Assembly: GCA_050084985.1 (NCBI GenBank)
Contig: JBITNC010000001.1
Location: forward strand, 125,302,001 to 125,366,000
DNA length: 64,000 bases
Direction: 5' to 3'
Source of the DNA: Nageia nagi
Lineage: Eukaryota; Pinophyta
Shown: positions 54,940 to 64,000 of the stretch, piece after piece
Layout: each line of letters begins with the position of its first letter
Numbering within the stretch: position 1 is the first letter of the stretch
Notes under the pieces: model-generated
The model's database searches: none
What the model was told of the DNA's origin: nothing
What the model saw: the letters and a program-made list of their open reading frames with translations, nothing else
Position numbers and translations under genes: made by a program

Positions 54940-56440
54940 AGATAGAAGCCATGAAAGTGGAGTATGAGGCGCTTATCAAAAATGAAACTTAGGACTTAGT
55001 TCCTTATCCTAATAAGAGAAATGTGATTGAAAATAAGTTTATTTACAAGATCAAGTTCAATTCAATTGTATATTGAGAAATACAATGCAAGGTTAATGGC
55101 CAAACGTTTTGCTCAAAAATACGAAGTTGATTATAAAGAAACCTTTACTCCCATGGAAAATATGCCCATTATCAGAATAATCTTTGCTTTTTTTGTAGCT
55201 TAGGAATGGAAATATTTTCAACTTGACATCAAGAGTGTGTTTCTCAATGGTGACTTAGAAGTGAAAATCTACATGAATCAACCAAATGGTTTTATTGTGG
55301 AAGGAAAAGATTCCTTTGTGTGCAAGCTAAAAAAGTTATTTTATGGACTTAAGCAAGCACCTAAAGTTTGGTACAAGAAGATTTTAGGCTACTTTATAAT
55401 ATTTAATTCTCTAAGTGCTTCTTTAAATTTGATCTATATGTCTCAATTAGAGATAATACATGGTCTTGATTCTTCTTTACGTGTATGATCTTCTTATCAC
55501 TAAGAATAGTGATGAAATCATCCAAGAGTGCATATCCAAACTTAAGGTAATATTTGAAATGATTGATCTTGGTCTCTTGCATTACTACCTTATAATGCAA
55601 GTGTACCAATACAAATATTTTACTTAGTTAATCCAAGTGTATATCAAATATCTGTCAAAAGTTTAGAATAGAGAAGTGCAAATCTGTTACGATCCTAGTC
55701 TCTCCTAGAATCACTTTATCTCTTAGCTCTAATTTTTAGTTGGTAGATGTTACAACTTACAAGTAATTAATTAATAGTCTTATTTATTTAACTATTTCCA
55801 AGCCAAATATTACCTTTGTAATGAATTTGATGGCATGATTTATGCAAAAATCATATGTTGAGCACCTTAATTTGTTGAAAACATCAATTTTTTAAAGCAA
55901 ATTTTGAGATATGTTAGAGAACAAAAGATATTACTCTCAAGTATTCCAAGTTGCCCTCATTTATTATCTCAAAGTTATCAAATTTTAACTATAGGGGAGA
56001 TAGAGATGGCATGAAATCAGCTCTATGTATGTGTTTAGCATTGTTTAGATGTTATCTCTTGGGATTCTAAGAAACAACCTACTATTTCTTTTTCCACCAT
56101 AGAAGCTTAATACTAAGCCATATCTATTGTAGCCCAAGAAGATAGTTGGCTTAGGAATCTTTTGAAAGAAATTAAGTATGAGCAAGCTCATCCATATTAT
56201 ATTTATTTAGATAATCAATCAGCTATTTCTTTGGTAAGAATATTATTTTCTATAAAAGAATAAAATATGTTAAAATTTAATCACACTTCATCAGGGAGAA
56301 AGTTATATATGATATCATACACTTGTAGTATTTTTCATCTACCTTGAACTCCATTGATTTATTCACCAAACCCCTTCTTGAAGCTCAATTTAGTAAGCTT
56401 AGGGAGTTTATCAAGCTGGTGAGGTCACCCTCAAAGGGGA
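54940..56440 (+). pseudogene. Copia reverse transcriptase and RNase H remnant (element G)
   Basis: The RT N-terminus is at about 54945. Frame 55237-55488 reads MFLNGDLEVKIYMNQPNGFI and KKLFYGLKQAPKVWYKK, the conserved LYGLKQAPR motif region. The active site near 55476-55490 reads LYVYDLLIT, with Tyr in place of the first Asp. RNase H follows with many shifts and ends near FTKPLLEAQFSKL at about 56390. Confidence 0.82.
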
Positions 56441-57190
56441 GTGAAGTTTGAATTATTATGTTGAATTCATGTTTGTGATGATAACTTCACCCCTATAAAG
56501 ATTTTTAGTTGTATAGTGTTAATTTATATGTATACCTTTTGGATAGTTCTCCTTGTGTGATGAAATATTTATACACCTTAAGCATATAATAGACCATCAT
56601 TAGCATTGTTAAATTATCCATGTGGGATAAACTCATATGTGTGTATGATGGATCTTTTTTGCACTATTTAGATATCCATATATGAGGAACTCATATGTGC
56701 ATTTGGTAATATTCTATTTATGATAATAATCATGATATTTTTGTATAAAAAAGGTGACTTAAGTATTGGCTTGGTATCTTCATGAAAACTTATAATACAT
56801 CATTTATTAGTTTATAAATGGCATTTCCAGATTCATTTATCCTTTTTGATATGAATGTATACATGATGCATCTAACTAATCTTTGTTTTAGTTATTTATA
56901 GCTTCCAGATTTTTTCTTGAGATTGCAAGTTACTTGCTTCAAGTATAAAAGATCATAGAGGCTCATCATGTCAACTTTTGATTGGATAAATACTTTATGT
57001 ACATTGAAAGTAGTTATGGTTAATGATTGTATTCTAAATCATTTGTTAGAATGGTAAAGTAGTGAGTCTCAAACTAAAATCTTACTTCATAAAGATGTAA
57101 AAGTTTTCATATTCAATTGTATCTATATGGGGGAGAACTCTCTTTTACTCTCTCTTTCTTCTCTCTTTTTCACTCTATCCTAATATTGCA
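56441..57190 (+). other. 3' noncoding region of element G
   Basis: Shared with A, M, E and H. Single units of the TATGAGGAACTCATATGTGC type occur at about 56610-56720. Confidence 0.65.
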
Positions 57191-57201
57191 TTAAAGGGGA
57201 G
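57191..57201 (+). promoter_or_regulatory. Polypurine tract of element G
   Basis: TTAAAGGGGAG immediately before the LTR. Confidence 0.8.
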
Positions 57202-57703
57202 TGTTGGAATGTATAATGTATTATTGAAAGATTTTGTAAGGTTCTTCTTGTAAATTCACTAATACTTGAAGGTATCCATGCATACCTTAAGTATTTAATA
57301 AAATTTGATAATGTAACTTATATTACACTCCTTCTCATGAGCATGCCCATTGGGTAAAAGGGTTAAGCATGGAATATATTTATGTAATAGTTAAAAGGGT
57401 GATCGAAGGAAGGATTGTGACCTATAAATAGAAGGTACTCTCCTTGAGATCACACACCAAAACATTGAAGCAAAGTTATGCTCTAGTATTAGTGTTAGGA
57501 GAGAAAGAAAGATGTCTTGTAAGAGAATTATCTTTGTGAATGAGAAAGATCTTAGTTAATGGATATACTCCTATGGTTGCAGGAAGCACTTATATCTTGT
57601 ATCAATTTGTGAAATTATTTATGCTTTGAGTATTAGTATTTGAGTGAGCTTTCATATAATCTTGGTCATATAAAAATTGAGTGTTTAAGTCTTTATTCCT
57701 TTA
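57202..57703 (+). repeat. LTR shared by elements G and H
   Basis: 502 bp, TGTTGGAATG to TCCTTTA. TATA box TATAAATA at 57423-57430. Palindrome at 57261-57295 with a CCATGC loop. G ends at its left edge; the leader of H starts at its right edge. Confidence 0.88.
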
Positions 57704-58411
57704 AAATGAACATATTTACACATATATTTTGTAACATGACTTATTTAGGGGGCCACGAGGTGAGGATAAGGTATATTGGATCCTTCAATCCAAAAATCCA
57801 AAAGGTAAAAAAGTTTGTACTTATTAATTACCCTTAAGTCCTTTGTTGGTCTGGACATAACTCCATATAGATGGACTAGCATGTGTGTAGTGATACCACA
57901 TGTTCGCATATCCATTTAAGTATTATCTTGATAACCTAGGAAGACAACTTGAAACCTAATCAAGATAATAATTTGGTTAATTTAACATACATCACAACCT
58001 TGAAAAATAGTTAGTACTACTCTTTATGGGATAATATTACTAACCAAGGGGAACTAGTTGAGGATTGGTAGGATTTTGGCTCCACCTTGCAAGCATTAAG
58101 GCCTAATTTTAAACAAGAAAATAAACCTCAACTCTATCTCTTTCCATAGCTTGGCATTTAGTGATGATAAAATATTGGATGTATGGAATATATCATGTGA
58201 TTATACTATAAACCTTTGCACATGTGAATTTTGTTAAACAATATAAGCATACCTTTTTTTATCAAAATTTATCATGTAATAATTCAACATATATGATTGA
58301 TTAATTTGAATAAATCTAAATATATATGAATGATTAAATTCAATATGTATAATTGATTAATTTGGTTATCAAATTTAACATACTTAACACTTTCACCTTC
58401 TTATGTAGCAA
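57704..58411 (+). other. Leader of element H (partial)
   Basis: Noncoding and collinear with the leaders of A, F and G. The frame 57640-57837 straddles LTR and leader and is incidental. Confidence 0.7.
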
Positions 58412-59330
58412 ATGAGAGATATCTTCTTACCTAAGAACATCCTTGATGATTCCAACTATAAATTTGGGAACCTCTAATGAAGGTTAAACTTTAGGCAAGG
58501 AAACTATGGTAGAAATTAATTAGAACCTTTTTTCCTACATAAAACAAGAAACTTGAGTCTTACAACTCAAATAATGAGCTAGCAACCTCTATGATTTTCT
58601 ATGCAATGTCAGATGAAGTACTTCTTATGATCTCTTCATTAACCTCTGCAAAGGAAGCTTTGGATAGACTCAAGAAAATCTACCTAAGGTCCAAATTTTA
58701 AATAAGGTTCAATATTTTTCAAATGTTGCTTCAATTTCATCAAGGGGAAGATAAAAGTGTTACCATCTATTTGAATAAGATCATTGACCTTAGAACATAA
58801 CTTGTAAGTTGTGGTTGCAATTGGATCATATGATGAGTTCATGGTTTTTATCATTTTTCAAATCTTTCATCAAAGTTCAATAACTTTATGATAATTATTG
58901 AGACTAGGTTTTATTGAAGAATAAGTTTCTCTCTTGAGAACCTTTTAAGGCTCCTTATAAAATATGAGAAAACTCTCAATAAAGGTAATTAATATCTTCT
59001 CCAAAGGATAACAACATTGCTCTAGGAGAAACCAAAACTCCTTTCAAGAAGAAGTTCAAGCATCATAAGAAGTCTTTTTCTGCTACCTCCAAGAATTTTG
59101 AGAAGAAGGCCAACAACAACATCAATTATAAATAAAAAATGGAAATGAAAAGGTAAACAAATCAAATCCTAAGGCAAAATTTGATGATAATTGTAACTTT
59201 TTGGTGTTTATAATCATAAAGAATTTGATTGCTACAAAAAGTAAAGAGAAGAAAAGAATAAAAGAAATAGAAATATTAAGAACTTCAAAGGGAAGAAGAA
59301 TATTAAAGTTAGTTTTGTTTCTACTTTTTG
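58412..59330 (+). pseudogene. Copia gag remnant (element H)
   Basis: The ATG at 58412 begins MRDIFLP-like sequence aligned with the other gag starts. UBN2-type sequence follows, with SMIFYAMSDEVLLMISS and KEALDRLKKIYL. The zinc knuckle near 59190-59235 has lost most ligands. Multiple frameshifts. Confidence 0.75.
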
Positions 59331-60600
59331 CTCCATGTATTGTACTTTCTTGAAAAATTGGATTGTTGAATCTAGGTGCACTAATCACATGTGCTTTGAA
59401 AAGGATAAGTTTGAAACTTTTCATAAGCATAGAAAGGATGTTGCTATGATAGGTGATAATTCAATCCTTGAAGTCCAAGGGATTGGGAGTGTGTTGATTC
59501 ATAGAAAGGTTCTTAAAAATGTGCTTTATGTTACTAAGCTCAGTATGAACCTTGTTTTCATAATTCAAATTGCAAAAAAATGATACACATTTAATTTCAA
59601 CTCATACTGTTAGTGGATGAAGAAGAGACTTACCACTTTGGTAAAAGGATCAGTGAAATATGATCTCTACATTATGGATCAAGTTTCAACAAAGATGTGT
59701 CTTACTACAAATATGTGCTTTAGGGGAAATCTTTAGCATCAATATTTAAATCACCTTAACCACAAAAATATTCAAGTCATAAAGATCAAGAACTTGTGAA
59801 AGGTTTTCCTTTGATTTCACCCATAATTGATCTATGTGAGAAGTGCATCCTAGGAAAGATGAATAGGAAAAGATTTGAAAAAAAAAAAGGCAACAAGGAA
59901 AACCTAATCTCTTTAGCTTATGCATTTAGATTTGATGAATTTATTTTAGATTAAGTCACTTAGGGAGCATCTTATGTCTTAACCTTTATCGATGATTTTA
60001 GTAGGATGATGTTTGGATATCTACTTGAGCATAAGGATCAAACCTTTGGAGGTTCAAATATTTCAAGGCCTTAGTTAAAAATCAAATAGATCTTAAAATC
60101 AATATGTTGAGATTAGATAATAGGGGAGAGTATAACAGTAATGGGTTTAATGCTTATTGTGCCAAGTATAAGATCAAGAGGTAGTTTATAATTCCTTACA
60201 CTCCTCAACAAAATGATTTTATTGAAAAAAAAATAAGATACTTATGGAGATGGTTGGATACATGTTGGGTGGGATTAAGCTATGAGCACTAAAATTTATA
60301 CCTTAAATAGGTATCCCATAAAATTCATTAAGGGTAAAACTACTTTTGAGGCATGGATAAGAAAAAAAAATAACATTTCTCACTATAGGGTGTTTGGTTG
60401 TGAAGCCTCCTCCTACATTATTTCAAAGGAAATAAAGAAGATAGATAAGAGATGAAAAATACATCTTTATAGGTTATGATAGTCAACATAGAGGCTATAG
60501 GCTCTACTCTTCATTCCTAAATTAGTGTTCATCTCAAGGGATGTAAAGTTAAATGAACTTCCTAAGGAATATGCTTCTAATAAATGTGTTGATGATCTAG
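59331..60600 (+). pseudogene. Copia protease, pre-integrase and integrase remnant (element H)
   Basis: Frame 59335-59583 reads NWIVESRCTNHMCFEKDKFE, with DSG changed to ESR, then MIGDNSILEVQGIGSVLIHR. A pre-integrase zinc region, core (TFIDDFSRMMFGYLLEHKD near 59985-60045, first Asp present; LRLDNRGEYN) and C-terminal module (about 60370-60560, VFGCEASSYII and DVKLNELPKE) follow. Broken by shifts. Confidence 0.82.
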
Positions 60601-60759
60601 ATGACTCTTTAGTTGCACCTAACTAGTTGGATATCAATGTAGAAAAGTCATTAAGAGAAAAATTCTTCAACTTAGAGGATAATAAGAAGTATGATCTTAA
60701 ACAAATCCTTATTTACCAAAATTGATAACAAAAATGATCTCTCATCATTCAAGAAAGCT

Positions 60760-62260
60760 TCAAAGCATGAGTGTTGGATGGAATTCATGAAACTAGAGTA
60801 TGAGGCACTTATGAAAAATGAAACTTAGCACCAATGAGAGGAATGTGATTGGAAATAATTGGATCTATAAGGTCAAGTATAATTTAGTTGGGGGTATTGA
60901 GAAATGTAAGGGAAGGTTATTGGCCAAAGATTTTTCTTAAAAATACAGAATTGATTATCAAAAAATATTTGCTCCCATGGAAAATATGCCCACTATCAAA
61001 ATAATCCTTGCTCTATTAGTAGCTCAAGATTGGAAGGTTTTTTAACTTGATGTAAAAAGTATGTTTATCAATGGTAAATTATATGTGAAAATTTATATGA
61101 ATCAACTAGCAGGGTTTGTTGTAAAAGGAAAAGAGTCATTTATGTGTAAGCTAAATAAGTCATTGTATGGACTTAAGCAAGGAACTAGAGCTTGTTACAA
61201 GAATATTTTAAGTTACTTTATAGATATTGGATTCTCTAAGTGCTTCTCTAACTCATATCTATATATGCTCAATTAGCGACAAGATGTGGTCTTGATTCTC
61301 CTTTACATTGATGATCTTCTGATTACTAGGAATAATGATGAAATCATCCAAGAATGCATATCCAAACTTAAGGTAACTTATGAAATGATTGATCTTAGTC
61401 TCTTACACTACTATCTTAGTATGAAAATATACAAATATAAGGATTGTACTTACCTTAATCAAACCAAGTATATCTCAAACATTTTGCAGAAGTTTGGAAT
61501 GGAGGAGTGAAAACTTGTTGTGATCTCAGTTTCTCCTTAAATCACTCTATCTATTAGCTTCAACTCTGAACTAGCATATTCTACTTTTTATGGGTAATTA
61601 ATTAGAAGTATACTATATTTGACTATCTTTAGGCCAAATATTACCTTTATAGTAATTCTGATGGCATGATTTATGCAAAAATTATATGTTGAGAACCTCA
61701 ATGTTGTTAAAAAAATCTTGAGGTATGTTGTGGGAATGAAGGATCTTGATCTTAATTATTTCAAGTTACCATCATTTGTTCTCTCAAGGTTATTATCTTC
61801 TAACTATGGGAAAGATAAAGATGATAGGAAATCAACCTCTATGTATATGTTTAACATTGGTTCAAGTGCTATCTATTGTTCTTTTAACAAGTAGCCTATG
61901 ATTTCTCTTTTCATCACAAAAGCTTAATATCGAGCCATGTTTGTTGTAGCCCAGGAAGCTATTTGGATTAGGTATATTTTGAAATAAATTGGGTATGAAC
62001 AAGCTAAACCATATCATATTTCTTAAAATAATTAATCAACTATTTATTTGGCTAAAAATATTATGTTCCATCATATAACAAAACATGTTAAAATCCAAGC
62101 ATACTTCATCAGAGAAAAGGTTTTGGATGGTATCATACACTTGCAGTATTATCTATTCACCTTAAAATTTGTTGATTTATTCACTAAACTCCTTAAAGTT
62201 CATTTTTATAAGCTCAAGGATTCTATCAGGTTAGTTAAGTTTTCCTTAAGGTGAAGTGAA
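60760..62260 (+). pseudogene. Copia reverse transcriptase and RNase H remnant (element H)
   Basis: The RT part has GNNWIYKVKYN near 60855, KIYMNQLAGFVVKGKESFMC then KLNKSLYGLKQGTRACYKN (frame 61061-61276), and LLYIDDLLITRNND (YIDD at 61304-61315). RNase H includes DDRKSTSMYMFNIGSSAIYC (61673-61894) and HHITKHVKIQAYFIREKVLD then FTKLLKVHFYKLKDSIRLVK (62048-62254). This is the most complete RT/RNase H in the window, but still frameshifted. Confidence 0.87.
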
Positions 62261-63060
62261 GTTTGAATTCTTATGGTGAATTCATGTTTGTGATGACAAC
62301 TTTAACCTTAGGAGGATTTTGGGTTATATAGTGTTGATCTATGTGTGTACCTTTTTGGCTAGTTCTCCTTGTGTGATGAACTATTTGTACACCTTGAGTA
62401 TATAATAGACCATCATTAGCACTATTAGTTTATTCATATGGGAGGAAATCATATGTTTCTATAATAGATCTTTTTTTGCACTATTCAATTATCATATGTG
62501 AGGAACTTGTATGTTTATTTTGCAATTGTTTAGTTATCCATGTGTGAGAAAATTGTATGTACATTTTTTCATGCTATATTTATGATGATAATTAACATAT
62601 TTTTTGTATATAAGAGGTGACTATTAGTATTGTATTGGCATATTTGTGATGAATTATAATACACCATTGATTAGTTTATAGATATCATTGCTTGATTTAT
62701 TTATAATTGTTGTTATGAATATATATATGATGCATCAACTGATCTTATTTTTTGAGCTACCTATAGCTTGTAGGTTTCTTATTGAGATTGCAAATTACTT
62801 ACTTCAAGTATAAAGGCTCATCGAGGTTCATCATGTTAACTTCTGGTTGGATGACTACTTTATCTACATTAAAACTAGTTATGGTATATGATTATATTGT
62901 AAACCATTTATAAGAATGTTAAAGTAGTGAGTCATAAACTAATATCTTCTTTACTTATCAAATATGTAAAATTTCTCATCTTTGATTTTATCTATATGGA
63001 GAATAACTCTCTTTTTCTTCTCCCTTCTTCACTCTATCCCAATATTACATTACAAGGCAG
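62261..63060 (+). other. 3' noncoding region of element H
   Basis: Family 3' region with three diverged units of the TGTGAGGAACTTGTATG type at about 62440-62570. The polypurine tract is decayed (ACATTACAAGGCAG at 63047-63060). Confidence 0.65.
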
Positions 63061-63558
63061 TGTTGGAATGTATAATGCATCATTGTAAGGTTTTGTAAGG
63101 TTCTTCTTGTAAATTCACCAATACTTAGAGGTATTTCTAGATACCTTAAGTATTTAAGTAAATATGATAATGTAATTTATCCTACACTCCTCATGAGCAT
63201 GTCCCTTGGGTAAAAGGGTGAAGCATGTTATGTCTTTGTACAATGGTTAAAAGGGTGATCCAAGGATGATTTTGGTCTATGAATAGAATGCCCTCTCCTT
63301 AAGATTACACACCAAAAGTTAAAGCAAAGTTATACTCTAGGATTAGTGTTAGGAGAGGAAGGAAAATGTCTTGTAAGAGAGTTATCTTTGTGAATAATAA
63401 AGATCTTAGTTAGTGGATCTAGTCCCATGGTTGGAGGAACCACTTTACATTGGTGTCAATTTGTGAGATTTTTTATGTTTTGAGTATTAATTTTTGAGAG
63501 ATATTTAATATAATCTTGGGCATATAATAATTGAGTGTTTAATTCTTTTTTTCCATCT
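63061..63558 (+). repeat. 3' LTR of element H
   Basis: About 498 bp. TGTTGGAATGTATAATGCAT at the start; the end near 63558 was inferred by alignment with 57202-57703. Palindrome at 63120-63154. The TATA box is decayed to TATGAATA. Confidence 0.85.
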
Positions 63559-64000
63559 AATTTTAGCATGAACCTAGGAGTGTCAAATCGGGTTTAGCAA
63601 TTGATAATGTCAATCTATTTTTAATACAATCATCTAATTATTCATTATGACCTATTTGTAGATGTCTAAAAAATGATTTATTATTTATTTAATAAATCAT
63701 ATTTATACTTCCTAAATGACTTAATGCAATATTCCATGTGTTATATTAAATTCCATATCATGTATCATGGTTCATATTTTAAACAATCTTGAATATAACG
63801 AAGTTTACATTATTGCTAAAGGTTGACCTTCACTCCTTTGTATGTCCTTGAAGGCTATATATGTGAGTGGAATATGTAGACCTTCACAAATGAAAACTCT
63901 TTAATATGATAAGAACTTCGATAGGTGGTTGTTAGCTGTAATCTTCATCAAGCTATGGTGTCTTTAGATGCCACTTATCATGAGAAATTGTTATACTATG
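63559..64000. other. Unassigned sequence at the window end
   Basis: AT-rich, with no gene or repeat recognised. Confidence 0.35.

Larger units (their letters stand above)
51306..57703 (+). mobile_element. Element G: copia copy, 5' LTR missing, with tandem duplication in integrase
   Basis: Plus-strand order is leader, gag, protease, pre-integrase, duplicated integrase N-terminal region, integrase, RT, RNase H, 3' noncoding region, polypurine tract and LTR (57202-57703). It begins abruptly inside the leader, back-to-back with F. The LTR at its 3' end is directly followed by the leader of H. Confidence 0.85.
57704..63558 (+). mobile_element. Element H: copia copy joined in tandem to G
   Basis: Leader (no PBS), gag, protease, pre-integrase, integrase, RT, RNase H, 3' noncoding region and 3' LTR lie in order on the plus strand. 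The sequence right after the G LTR already corresponds to mid-leader (the block with ATTTTGTAACATGACTTATT, matching the reverse complement of about 9060-9110 in A). PBS and the first part of the leader are therefore deleted. Confidence 0.85.

Overview
The window looks like transposon-dominated intergenic DNA from a large seed-plant genome. It is AT-rich and holds no intact gene of recognisable function. Nearly all recognisable coding sequence is stop- and frameshift-ridden retrotransposon: Ty1/copia, Ty3/gypsy and one LINE. A plant-type B3-like reading frame and degenerate CCCTAAA-type (plant telomere-like) tracts support a plant. A gymnosperm such as a conifer or cycad would fit the density and age of the nested elements, but this is inference.

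Left part (1-27111). A minus-strand LINE was split by successive LTR-element insertions. Its pieces, in LINE order, are 26420-24843, 12263-12141 and 2410-2273. Between them sit element C (12264-24837, plus strand, gag-only, very long LTRs), element A (2411-12135, minus-strand copia, TSD TGGTG) and element B (1-2272, plus-strand gypsy, cut by the window edge). Element D (19160-24829, minus-strand gypsy, gag-protease only) is nested in the 3' LTR of C. A has also acquired a gypsy RNase H/integrase segment (6311-7250) inside its own pre-integrase region, and another LTR-like insert in its leader. Upstream of the LINE lies a fragment of an unrelated copia RNase H (J, 26500-27111).

Middle part (27112-42824). 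Element E, a plus-strand copia-type element with TSD ATATG and 450/448-bp LTRs, now spans 15.7 kb. Inside it are a 5'-truncated copia copy with its LTR (K, 28398-31350), a minus-strand deletion derivative whose PBS is fused to integrase (M, 33523-37393), a possible B3-domain gene fragment (32865-33260), telomere-like tracts, a 76-bp almost perfect inverted repeat about 1 kb apart (38432-38507 and 39480-39555), and a 45-bp tandem array (40949-41260).

Right part (42825-64000). After about 3 kb of unassigned AT-rich DNA come three more copies of the same copia family: F (minus, 45891-about 51305), G (plus, about 51306-57703) and H (plus, 57704-63558). F and G meet head-to-head inside their leaders with no LTR between them. 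G and H share one LTR, as a tandem would.

The copia family (A, K, M, F, G, H; E is a related subfamily) has TGTTGGAATG...-type LTRs of about 500 bp, an initiator-Met-type PBS, a TATAAATA box, a long AT-rich leader, gag, zinc knuckle, protease, integrase, RT and RNase H, a 3' noncoding tract with short repeats, and a polypurine tract. No copy is coding-competent. I see no new multi-gene system. The items most worth checking are the inverted repeat, the B3-like frame, the gypsy/copia chimera, the conserved LTR hairpin, and the insertion pile-up in the LINE.
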